A DNA stretch of 35,172 bases, taken from positions 1 to 35,172 of the forward strand of contig JANQNA010000008.1 in the NCBI GenBank assembly GCA_028279825.1, read 5' to 3'. The first letter of the stretch is position 1. The number at the start of each line of letters is the position of its first letter. A program made the translations under genes and the position numbers. Below the pieces are notes generated by a model. It was not told where the DNA came from and made no database searches. It saw only the letters and a list, made by a program, of their open reading frames with translations. Positions 22,615-29,352 of this stretch are shown in pieces. Source of the stretch: an archaeon (GTDB lineage Archaea; Aenigmatarchaeota; Aenigmatarchaeia; GW2011-AR5).

Positions 22615-23127
22615 ATGAAGGTAGACAAGGTTATATCCGATAATCAGGTTGTTGTTTTTGTAGTCTCGAAAGCAAAATATCAGGCAAAAATCGTGCAGAT
22701 AGCAGCTGCAGCTGCCAAGAAGAAGGTGTCTTTTGTTTCTCTGAACAAGCCTTACACTGTACTGGGTGAGTCTTTCAAGAAGAAAAAGATTGATCTGAAA
22801 AATGTCGTGTTTGTTGACACTGTTTCCGGTGATTTGTCAAAGGAGAAAGGTTATGCTGTTATTCATGTTTCATCTCCCAGAGCTCTTACAGAGGTAAGTA
22901 TAGCTATGACAAAGGCTGCAAAAAAGACAGACGTGACTGTTTTTGACTCCCTATCCACATTGCTGGTCTATTCGGACAACGCTACGGCGATAAAGTTCGT
23001 TCATTCTGCTGTATCCAAGGTAAGGAAGACAAAAAAGAAGTTTGTGTTTGTATCTCTTTCAGATGACAGCAAGACAGCGCTGATGAACGATGTTAGCATG
23101 TTCGTGGACAAGGTTGTAAAAATCTAA
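22615..23127 (+). CDS. second KaiC/RecA-like protein lacking the Walker A motif
   Basis: The 170-residue basic protein is homologous to the protein at 17523-18059. Shared blocks are NQVVVFVVSKAKY, VSFVSLNKPYTVLG, IDLKNVVFVDTVS and the Walker-B-like TVFDSLSTLL, in the same order and spacing. There is no GxxGxGK(T/S) loop. It is divergent from the true KaiC-like ATPase at 22549, with start codons 66 nt apart. Its place beside a KaiC ATPase and a two-component system suggests a non-catalytic partner or decoy subunit; this is inference. The 3' end overlaps acs by 4 nt. Confidence 0.72.
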   Translation: MKVDKVISDNQVVVFVVSKAKYQAKIVQIAAAAAKKKVSFVSLNKPYTVLGESFKKKKIDLKNVVFVDTVSGDLSKEKGYAVIHVSSPRALTEVSIAMTKAAKKTDVTVFDSLSTLLVYSDNATAIKFVHSAVSKVRKTKKKFVFVSLSDDSKTALMNDVSMFVDKVVKI

Positions 23128-25043
23128 TGAACGATTTCTTTTAGTTTTTCAACAACTTCCGGATTCATCAGGGTCGTTATATTGCCAAGATTCTTGTCAC
23201 CTTTTACCAGACCTCTTAAAATTCTGCGCATAATCTTTCCTGAACGTGTCTTTGGGACGTCGTCTACAAAATAGATCTCAGAAGGCCGGGCCGTGGGTCC
23301 GATCGTCTTGTCTACATGCTTTACAATATCCTTTTTTAAATCCTCGTTTCCTTTGGAAGGATCCTTTAGTATGATAAAGGCCACCGGAACTTCCCCCTTG
23401 ATATCATGGGGTTTTGGCACGATGGCTGCTTCTCTTACAAGAGGATGCTCGTCTATGGCATTCTCAAGCTCAGCTGTTGAGAGCCTGTGTCCGGCTACCT
23501 TCATGACATCGTCAACACGACCTGTCAAACGGATTGTTCCGTCTTCACGTATCATTGCACCGTCACTTGAATCATAAAGACCAGGAAATCTCTTCCAGTA
23601 ACTTTCAAAGTACTTCTTCGGGTTTTTCCAGACACCCCTCAGCATACCCGGGGCGAAAGGCGGTTTCTGTACAAGGTAGCCTGTTCTGCCTTTCTCAACC
23701 TCACTACCTGATTCGTCTACAATCATCAGATGTGTACCAGGGAAACAACGACCTGCAACCGTGGGAATAAATGGTCCGATGCCCGGCAGCGAATTGATTA
23801 ATGTTCCGCCCGTTTCTGTCTGCCACCACGTGTCTATGACGGGGCAACGGCCGCCGCCTATAACGTTCAGATACCACATCCATGCTTCCTCGTTTATTGG
23901 TTCACCGACTGTTCCCAATATACGTAACGATTCTAAATTGTGTTTCTTCGGCCATTCGTCTCCGAACTTCATGAACATTCTTATGGCCGTGGGAGCCGTG
24001 TAGAACACAGTAATCTTATTCTTTTCTATTTCTTCCCACCAGCGACCCTCGTCAGGATAGTTTGGTGCGCCTTCAAACATGAACAGTGTTGCACCCAGTG
24101 ATAATGGTCCGTAACAGCCGTAAGTATGACCGGTTACCCAGCCTACATCTGCTGTGCACCAGAATATGTCTTCATCATGCAGATCAAAGTCCAGCTTGGT
24201 TGTCCAGTAGGCCTGGGTAAGATAACCACCTGTATCGTGGATAACACCCTTTGGTTTGCCTGTAGTGCCTGACGTGTATAGAATAAACAACGGTTCGTTG
24301 CTTTCCACGAATTCAGGTTCTGTTGGGTTGCCCTGTTCGAGTAGATCGTGGAACCAGATATCTTTTTTATTGAAGTTGACCTTTGTTTTTGTATGCTGGA
24401 CTACTATAACGTTCTGTAGATTTGTTCCTTCGGCACCAATGTCCGCGCTTTCCTTCAGGTTGATAGGTTTACCCTTGCGATAATAACCGTCGGCTGTTAT
24501 CAGGATCTTTGCCTCTGCATCAACAATTCTGTCCTTTAACGATTCGCCGCTGAATGCAGAGAAGCAAACAGAATGTATGGCACCTATTCTTGCGCACGCA
24601 AGCATGGAAATAATAACCTCAGGTATCATCGGCAAATATATCGAAACACGATCACCTTTTTGCACGCCTAATTTCTTTAGGCTGCCGGCAAATCTGGAAA
24701 CTTTTTCGTGGAGTTGCCTATAGGTAAGCTTTACACCTTCACCGGGTACTTCAGGTACCCACATTAGCGCAACTTTATCACCTTTGTCTTTCAGGTGCCG
24801 GTCCAACGCATTATGGGAAGCATTAATCTTTCCACCAAGGAACCATTTGAACTCGCCAGGGTCCTTGCCTTGTTCGTATATCTTTGTCCACTTTTCTTTC
24901 CAGTCCAACTCTTCGGCACGCTTCGCCCAAAATTTTTCAGGGTCTTTACCCTCTTCATAATAAGATTCGTCAGATACCCATGCTTTCTTTTTCATATCTT
25001 CAGACGGCCAGAAAATTTTTCCTTCCTGCTTTATCCAGTTCAT
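23124..25043 (-). CDS. acs: acetyl-CoA synthetase (AMP-forming)
   Basis: It activates acetate with ATP and CoA by way of acetyl-AMP. The open frame extends to 25082, but the ATG at 25043 (MNWIKQEGK) lies 24-26 nt from a TATA element, giving 639 residues, normal for Acs. Motifs are ILYTSGTTGKPKG (P-loop-like A3), DTWWQTETGG (A5, typical of acetate/propionate enzymes), DGTIRLTGRVDD (A8) and the C-terminal PKTRSGKIMRR with the catalytic, acetylation-prone lysine. The Trp in TWWQTE favours acetate. It is divergent from a 38-residue zinc-ribbon gene. Confidence 0.95.
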   Translation of the reverse strand: MNWIKQEGKIFWPSEDMKKKAWVSDESYYEEGKDPEKFWAKRAEELDWKEKWTKIYEQGKDPGEFKWFLGGKINASHNALDRHLKDKGDKVALMWVPEVPGEGVKLTYRQLHEKVSRFAGSLKKLGVQKGDRVSIYLPMIPEVIISMLACARIGAIHSVCFSAFSGESLKDRIVDAEAKILITADGYYRKGKPINLKESADIGAEGTNLQNVIVVQHTKTKVNFNKKDIWFHDLLEQGNPTEPEFVESNEPLFILYTSGTTGKPKGVIHDTGGYLTQAYWTTKLDFDLHDEDIFWCTADVGWVTGHTYGCYGPLSLGATLFMFEGAPNYPDEGRWWEEIEKNKITVFYTAPTAIRMFMKFGDEWPKKHNLESLRILGTVGEPINEEAWMWYLNVIGGGRCPVIDTWWQTETGGTLINSLPGIGPFIPTVAGRCFPGTHLMIVDESGSEVEKGRTGYLVQKPPFAPGMLRGVWKNPKKYFESYWKRFPGLYDSSDGAMIREDGTIRLTGRVDDVMKVAGHRLSTAELENAIDEHPLVREAAIVPKPHDIKGEVPVAFIILKDPSKGNEDLKKDIVKHVDKTIGPTARPSEIYFVDDVPKTRSGKIMRRILRGLVKGDKNLGNITTLMNPEVVEKLKEIVH

Positions 25044-25063
25044 AAGAATAATATCGTGTGCTC

Positions 25064-25070
25064 CATATAA
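25064..25070 (-). promoter_or_regulatory. TATA element for acs
   Basis: Reads TTATATGG on the minus strand. Its distance of about 24-26 nt from the ATG at 25043 decides that start over 25082. Confidence 0.5.
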
Positions 25071-25123
25071 GAAGATTTTCACGTCTGGGAATGCTTGTGC
25101 TTGATTTTTTGGTTAAACATGGG

Positions 25124-25132
25124 TTATAAATA
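25124..25132 (+). promoter_or_regulatory. TATA box TTATAAATA for the 38-aa zinc-ribbon gene
   Basis: Centred 26 nt before the ATG at 25154, an ideal leaderless spacing that supports the short gene. Confidence 0.6.
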
Positions 25133-25153
25133 CTCTGACTGCTTCTTGGTAAT

Positions 25154-25270
25154 ATGGAATGCCCATTCTGCAAGAAAGAAGTGAAAGAGGAATATGAGAG
25201 TATTAGCGGCTGCAATACCTGTGCTGATACATGGATGAGGGAAGAACAGGTGGATCATCCGGTAGATTAA
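25154..25270 (+). CDS. 38-aa zinc-ribbon miniprotein
   Basis: Translated by hand, this short gene gives MECPFCKKEVKEEYESISG followed by CNTCADTWMREE. It has two CxxC pairs (C3-C6 and C20-C23), a minimal zinc ribbon or knuckle, with an acidic C-terminal tail. The ATG sits exactly at leaderless distance from TTATAAATA. The 3' end overlaps the convergent alkD-like gene by 4 nt. Function is unknown; such miniproteins often act as adaptors in transcription, translation or degradation, but nothing here shows which. Confidence 0.7.
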   Translation: MECPFCKKEVKEEYESISGCNTCADTWMREEQVDHPVD

Positions 25271-25956
25271 TATTTCTTCATGTACTGTTTTCGCTTTGCT
25301 TCCGGAAACTTTTCTATCGAATATCTTAACATGGTTCTTGGCATTTTCTTGTGATATTTCTTAAGAAATTTCTCCAGTTCTTTCCGGTTCTTTTTGCCTA
25401 CTTCGCGCAGCATCCAGCCTACAGCCTTGTGAATAAGATCATGATCATCACGAAGAAGGATTTCTGATATACGTATTGTATCCCTGTACTGGTTGTTACG
25501 TATGAATGTATAAGTTGCCACGATTGCTATCCTTCTTTCCCATAGTTTATTTGACTCTGCAAGTGCATAGAGAACTCTACGTTTTCTCTTAAGCAGAAAG
25601 TCTCCCAGTATGTTTGGTGCTGTCAAATCTACAAGATCCCAGTTATTGACGTAATCTGTGTTATCCAGATAGAACTTTGCAAGCCGGGCGTCTTTTGTTT
25701 TCTGATAAAGTTTTACTAAAAATAACAAAGCTACAAGCCTATGTTCATGTATTTTGCTGCGCAGTAATGATTGGATTTCCCTCAGGGTTAATGTGTTGCT
25801 TTTTGTTATGGCTCTCATTTCCGGAACTGTCAGACCCAGGAATATGTCACCCTCACCATACTGACCAGGGCCCGTTTTGAAGAATCGCTGGTATATTGCA
25901 GCTTTTTTCCTGTTTCCCAGTAATCTGATTTCCTTCTTCACTTTTGCTAATGACAT
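25267..25956 (-). CDS. AlkD-like DNA alkylation repair protein
   Basis: The protein has about 229 residues and is a HEAT-repeat alpha-solenoid of the AlkD/DNA-alkylation-repair family, whose studied members are glycosylases for alkylated purines. Landmarks are FLGLTVPEMRAI near the N-terminus, the conserved NNWDLVDLTAP (Trp-Asp lining the DNA groove), ERRIAIVATYTFIR and HDLIHKAVGWMLREVGK. The frame opens at 25971, but the ATG at 25956 overlaps the previous stop as TAATG, the same coupling seen one gene upstream, so I prefer it. It is the last gene of the lipB-like operon. Confidence 0.9.
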   Translation of the reverse strand: MSLAKVKKEIRLLGNRKKAAIYQRFFKTGPGQYGEGDIFLGLTVPEMRAITKSNTLTLREIQSLLRSKIHEHRLVALLFLVKLYQKTKDARLAKFYLDNTDYVNNWDLVDLTAPNILGDFLLKRKRRVLYALAESNKLWERRIAIVATYTFIRNNQYRDTIRISEILLRDDHDLIHKAVGWMLREVGKKNRKELEKFLKKYHKKMPRTMLRYSIEKFPEAKRKQYMKKY

Positions 25957-26186
25957 TATCTTATTATCCATGTCTTGTTCTTAAGTATCTTGTTGCTTCT
26001 CAGGTATGGTTTTGAATCGAAGTGAAGATACTCTGCCAGACGTCCGTCTTTTGCTACAAGAAATTTTCTTTCATAACGGCCTTTTGTTATGCTGCGAAAC
26101 CATGCCGTCAGACGATCCTTTTTCTTGATACGACCATTTTTGAAGAACTTGCTGAATTTTATGTACCCTTTGCCCTTTATCATCAT
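25956..26186 (-). CDS. small basic protein of unknown function (76 aa)
   Basis: The product is strongly basic (GRIKKKDRLTAWFRSITKGRYERKF) with no cysteines or membrane segment. I do not recognise the family. Both ends are translationally coupled: its ATG overlaps the LipB-like stop as TAATG (26188-26184) and its stop overlaps the AlkD-like ATG in the same way. This makes it a genuine operon member. Its charge would suit RNA or DNA binding, which is only inference. Confidence 0.7.
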   Translation of the reverse strand: MMIKGKGYIKFSKFFKNGRIKKKDRLTAWFRSITKGRYERKFLVAKDGRLAEYLHFDSKPYLRSNKILKNKTWIIR

Positions 26187-26914
26187 TATTTCTTTACTGT
26201 GACCTTTTCATCGTCTAAAGTTACGTTACACTCCTCTAAACGACGATAACCAAAGTTCTTTTTTATTGCACGTATGGATGCTTTTTTGACTTCGTTCATG
26301 TCTATACTGCGCTCTGTCAGGTCTTCCATTGATATTGGCTTTGACTCCGGAGAACCATAAGGATGTATCATCCAGAAACCGTCTGTACCCACAGCGTTTA
26401 CATGCACATGGAAACTGTGTGAAGCAACCTTGTGTGTCATGTGAAATCTCTTGCTTCCAAGTATGGTGTTGCCCATGTTTATCATGTCTTCTGAAACCTG
26501 TGCCTCTAAGCCGAATTTTTTCATGACATCTGCTATTGCGTTATTTACCAGTGCATTATATTTTGTTGTATCGTATGGTTTGAACAGTCTTGTGTAATCA
26601 TTTATCGGACATATGAATAATTGTCCGGGACCCACGTAAGTTGCACTCTCCGCATGTTTTGTACCGTCGTGAAGTGTTACACCCAGGTTCCGGAGATGTT
26701 CCTCGGGAGATCTCCCCATAAGTTCTTTTACAAACTGATCGCTGAAGGAATTTTTCTCTTTTTCATGACCAAACAGGATAGCAGGATTATGCTCTGAAAA
26801 CAGTAACATATCTTTTATCTGGTCGGTATGTCGCATATCCACCAGTTCTCTATGAATTTTTAACATGTCTGCAAAATTAATGGTTCCAAGGTCTGCATAA
26901 TAAGCGATAGTCAT
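26186..26914 (-). CDS. LipB-like (octanoyltransferase fold) protein lacking the catalytic cysteine
   Basis: The 242-residue protein has the LipB layout: LLFSEHNPAILFGH near the N-terminus, ATYVGPGQLFICPI (usually GGDxTYHGPGQLxxY) and HKVASHSFHVHVNAVG (usually RKIASIGxxxxxxxxxHG) with the conserved K162. However, the acyl-thioester cysteine expected in the PCG motif is replaced: IHPYG has Y186. The His of YHGPGQ is Val. Canonical octanoyl transfer through a Cys-thioester is therefore doubtful. It may use an LplA-like adenylate route or have another ligase role. No lipA or acyl-carrier gene is nearby. The ATG is 26 nt from TTTAATATA. Confidence 0.75.
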   Translation of the reverse strand: MTIAYYADLGTINFADMLKIHRELVDMRHTDQIKDMLLFSEHNPAILFGHEKEKNSFSDQFVKELMGRSPEEHLRNLGVTLHDGTKHAESATYVGPGQLFICPINDYTRLFKPYDTTKYNALVNNAIADVMKKFGLEAQVSEDMINMGNTILGSKRFHMTHKVASHSFHVHVNAVGTDGFWMIHPYGSPESKPISMEDLTERSIDMNEVKKASIRAIKKNFGYRRLEECNVTLDDEKVTVKK

Positions 26915-26935
26915 AATTTGTTATTGTCTTGCAGG

Positions 26936-26944
26936 TATATTAAA
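26936..26944 (-). promoter_or_regulatory. TATA box TTTAATATA for the LipB-like operon
   Basis: Centred 26 nt upstream of the ATG at 26914 on the minus strand. It abuts the 3' end of the upstream zinc-ribbon gene, so the operon starts here. Confidence 0.6.
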
Positions 26945-26946
26945 CT

Positions 26947-27183
26947 TTAGGAATTTTCTTCTTCAGCTATTTTTTGCTCTTCTGTTACAATATCAGGCTC
27001 GCTTTTTGTCACTACTTCGACTGTCAAGCCTCCACCAACACCTTTGCCTACCAGATACTCTGTACTACATTTCTCACATGTTAGAGGTCGTGGCTCTTTC
27101 TGAACTATCTCTACCTTTATTCTGTCATTACACTGGATGCAGTGGAATGCATTTTCATCGGTTTCAAAAACTTGATCTTCCAT
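26947..27183 (-). CDS. 78-aa zinc-ribbon protein with acidic tail
   Basis: The open frame extends to 27225, but the ATG at 27183 (MEDQVFETDENAFHC) is at leaderless distance from the shared TATA box at 27204-27211. The protein has four cysteines in two CxxC pairs (HCIQCNDR and TCEKCSTE), a zinc ribbon, followed by a Gly-rich segment (GKGVGGGLTV) and an acidic tail (EEQKIAEEENS). I do not recognise the family. It is divergent from alaX and shares its promoter element. Confidence 0.72.
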   Translation of the reverse strand: MEDQVFETDENAFHCIQCNDRIKVEIVQKEPRPLTCEKCSTEYLVGKGVGGGLTVEVVTKSEPDIVTEEQKIAEEENS

Positions 27184-27203
27184 GATAAGAATATGCTGTG
27201 TAA

Positions 27204-27211
27204 TCTTATAT
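27204..27211. promoter_or_regulatory. shared TATA box CTTATATAAC for the 27183 zinc-ribbon gene and alaX
   Basis: The palindromic core TTATATAA is centred near 27208, 25-27 nt from both the ATG at 27183 (minus) and the ATG at 27235 (plus). Confidence 0.65.
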
Positions 27212-27234
27212 AACTTGGCTTCCAAAAGTCTTGA

Positions 27235-27948
27235 ATGGCAAAGCTTCTTTACATGGATGATTCGTATCAGAGAGAATTTGAGGGAAATGTTGTAAAAGTT
27301 GACGGCAAGAATGTCTGGCTAGACAAGACAGCTTTTTATCCCAACAGCGGCGGTCAGCCTAATGACGAGGGTACGTTGGAAAAAGACGGTGAAACATTTA
27401 AGGTAAAAGATGTAAAAAAGCAGGACGGTGATGTTGTTCATGTTGTTGACAAAGATGGATTAAAAGAAGGTGATACTGTATGGGGAAAAATAGACTGGGA
27501 AAGAAGATACAAGCTGATGAGAATGCATACATCTGCCCATGTTGTCAGCGGATTGCTGAATAAAGAAATGGGTGCTATGATAACTGGAAACCAGCTGAAC
27601 CTCGAGAAGACAAGAATTGATTTTTCTGTAGAGAACTATGATCCAGAAACCCTGAAGGGTTTCATTGTAAAAGCGAATGAGCTTATAGAAAAAGATCTGG
27701 GTATAAAGATATATTCCATTTCAAGGGAAGAGGCTGACAAGGACCCTTCATTGTTTAAACTGGCAAAAGGGTTCCCTCCTGAGATGAAAGTATTGCGGAT
27801 AGTGGAAATAGAAGGATTTGATAAACAGGCTGACGGCGGGACCCATGTAAAGAGTCTGAAGGAGATCGGGAAAATAGAATTTTTAAAAGCTGAGAACAAA
27901 GGGAAAACAAACAGAAGAATGTATTACAAAATTGAGACGGAAGCTTAA
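27235..27948 (+). CDS. alaX: alanyl-tRNA editing protein AlaX
   Basis: This trans-editing enzyme hydrolyses Ser-tRNA(Ala), and in some cases Gly-tRNA(Ala), related to the AlaRS editing domain. The 237 residues fit the AlaX-M class. The N-terminal half has TAFYPNSGGQPNDEG. Zinc ligands are H98 and H102 (MHTSAHVV) and H204 in ADGGTHVKS. The usual Cys of CGGTH is D200 here; I believe the Asp variant is common in archaeal AlaX-M, so activity is still expected. The leaderless ATG at 27235 uses the shared TATA box. Confidence 0.94.
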   Translation: MAKLLYMDDSYQREFEGNVVKVDGKNVWLDKTAFYPNSGGQPNDEGTLEKDGETFKVKDVKKQDGDVVHVVDKDGLKEGDTVWGKIDWERRYKLMRMHTSAHVVSGLLNKEMGAMITGNQLNLEKTRIDFSVENYDPETLKGFIVKANELIEKDLGIKIYSISREEADKDPSLFKLAKGFPPEMKVLRIVEIEGFDKQADGGTHVKSLKEIGKIEFLKAENKGKTNRRMYYKIETEA

Positions 27949-27974
27949 AACAAAAGAAAAAAATTCATAACAAC

Positions 27975-28004
27975 TTATCTCTTCTTCTTCTTTTTCTTTG
28001 CCAT
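27975..28004 (-). CDS. possible 9-aa lysine peptide (MAKKKKKKR)
   Basis: The minus strand reads ATG GCA AAG AAA AAG AAG AAG AAG AGA TAA. A TATA-like TTATATAG lies 23-25 nt upstream (28024-28029) and a GGAGGTG lies 6 nt before the ATG. Both signals point to a tiny peptide. The same bases read on the plus strand are a CTTCTTCTT/T-rich tract just after alaX and could simply be its terminator, so the call is tentative. Confidence 0.3.
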   Translation of the reverse strand: MAKKKKKKR

Positions 28005-28066
28005 GTGTGACACCTCCACTGTCTATATAATGTTTTCCGCTATTAATAAAGTTTTGGTTGATGTGT

Positions 28067-28573
28067 ATGAAAAACTTGATAATAATTTTATTGATGATAA
28101 TAGTATTTTTTTCCGGAATAAACGTAGGCGGATACTTTTATCGTCCGCCAACTGTTGATTATATTCTTGGTTACACGGAGTCTGTATCCAGGGATGGTTT
28201 TGTTGAAGTTGAACCAGCAATAAACTTTACCACAGTTCATCTGGTTTCTGATTGCAAGGATGTATTTTTTGATATAACAGTTGACCAGGCATATTCGATT
28301 CACAAAGGACTTGAAGGATCACTGGGCGTAAGACCTCTAACACATGATATAGCAGGAGACATCATGGAAAACTTTGATATAGAAATAACTCATGTCAGAA
28401 TAGACAGATTTGAGAATGATATTTACTATGCAACTATCTTCCTTCAGCGGGAAAACCAGATACTGGAGCTGGATGCAAGACCAAGTGATTCTATAGCTCT
28501 TGCACTGAGAACAGACACTCCGGTGTACTTCAAGAAATCTATTCTGGAGGAAATGGGAACGGATGTGTGTTAA
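28067..28573 (+). CDS. membrane-anchored bifunctional nuclease (BFN/DUF151) domain protein
   Basis: A hydrophobic N-terminal helix (MKNLIIILLMIIVFFSG) acts as anchor or signal and is followed by a BFN/DUF151 domain (about 35-165): RPLTHDIAGDIMENF, VRIDRFENDIYYATIFL and the hallmark LELDARPSDSIALALRTDTPVYF. BFN relatives in plants and bacteria have RNase/DNase activity; membrane anchoring on a possibly external domain is less common. Starts at 28061 or 28067 are both possible; 28067 suits the TAATAAA element near 28044-28050. The stop is 1 nt before the next ATG, so it is in an operon with the Lon-like protease. Confidence 0.88.
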   Translation: MKNLIIILLMIIVFFSGINVGGYFYRPPTVDYILGYTESVSRDGFVEVEPAINFTTVHLVSDCKDVFFDITVDQAYSIHKGLEGSLGVRPLTHDIAGDIMENFDIEITHVRIDRFENDIYYATIFLQRENQILELDARPSDSIALALRTDTPVYFKKSILEEMGTDVC

Positions 28574-28574
28574 T

Positions 28575-29321
28575 ATGAGAAAACGTAAAAAAAGGAATGA
28601 TATGATATTTCTGGTTGTCTTAGTCTTTCTTGTGGGATTTATACTTGGTGTAACATTTGCCCCGCAAAACCTGCAGGAACCTCTTACTTACTCAAATATA
28701 GGAGATGAACGTGTTGTAAGTACGCTGCTTCCGGCTGTAGACAACACAGGCAACGGAGTTGTTGCCAAGCTCTTCACGACGGTTAAGCCCGGTACCGGTA
28801 AAATACTTCTGGATACAAGCAATGTGCTTAACTACATTGACACACAGCTTTCCGGCAGAATAGCCGTGCAGGCTGCCAGTGATTATCTGCGAATCAATAT
28901 GAGTAATCTTGACGTTGCCTACACTATAGACGTGAACGCTTCACTTATTGAAGGACCTTCTGCAGGTGCTTCGATGGCCGTGTCTGTCCTGCTTGCGATG
29001 GATAATACAACTTCCGACAAGGTTGCTATCACAGGGACAATAAATCCTGACGGTACCATAGGACAGGTTGGTTCTATAGTCGAGAAGGCAAGGGCCGCCA
29101 AGGACCAGGGTATAGAGGTTTTTCTCGTGCCGGAGGGACAGGTGAAGGCAGAGAGCAGCAAGAGGGTAAAGTCATGCAATATTATTGGCTCAATGGAGAA
29201 GTGCAAAATAAGTTACAGTGCTGAGACAATAGATATAGGTAATCTGCTTAATCTGACAATAAAGGAAGTAAAAAATCTTGGAGAGGCATACTCATATTTT
29301 ACTGTAAACTCGACGGAGTAA
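28575..29321 (+). CDS. membrane-anchored Lon-like serine protease (S16, COG1750-like)
   Basis: About 248 residues from the ATG at 28575 (TAATATG after the BFN gene). A basic N-terminus and one transmembrane helix (about 11-29) are followed by a Lon proteolytic domain without any ATPase. The Ser-Lys dyad is S129 in EGPSAGASMAVSVL and K171 in VGSIVEKARAAKDQGI. Sequons and lack of an AAA+ module suit an extracytoplasmic protease, as in the archaeal COG1750 group. It lies in an operon with the BFN protein and just upstream of a subtilisin. Confidence 0.9.
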   Translation: MRKRKKRNDMIFLVVLVFLVGFILGVTFAPQNLQEPLTYSNIGDERVVSTLLPAVDNTGNGVVAKLFTTVKPGTGKILLDTSNVLNYIDTQLSGRIAVQAASDYLRINMSNLDVAYTIDVNASLIEGPSAGASMAVSVLLAMDNTTSDKVAITGTINPDGTIGQVGSIVEKARAAKDQGIEVFLVPEGQVKAESSKRVKSCNIIGSMEKCKISYSAETIDIGNLLNLTIKEVKNLGEAYSYFTVNSTE

Positions 29322-29322
29322 C

Positions 29323-29330
29323 CTTTTTAG
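29323..29330 (+). promoter_or_regulatory. TATA-like CTTTTTAG for the subtilisin gene
   Basis: Centred 26 nt before the ATG at 29353. It favours that start over the TTG at 29335 that opens the longest frame. Confidence 0.4.
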
Positions 29331-29352
29331 GTGTTTGTTTTCTATTTATACT

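Noticed and set aside
27600-27948. Loss of the AlaX zinc cysteine (CGGTH to DGGTH) as a sign of inactivation
   Set aside because: I believe the Asp variant is common in archaeal AlaX-M proteins, so it is probably a normal ligand variation.
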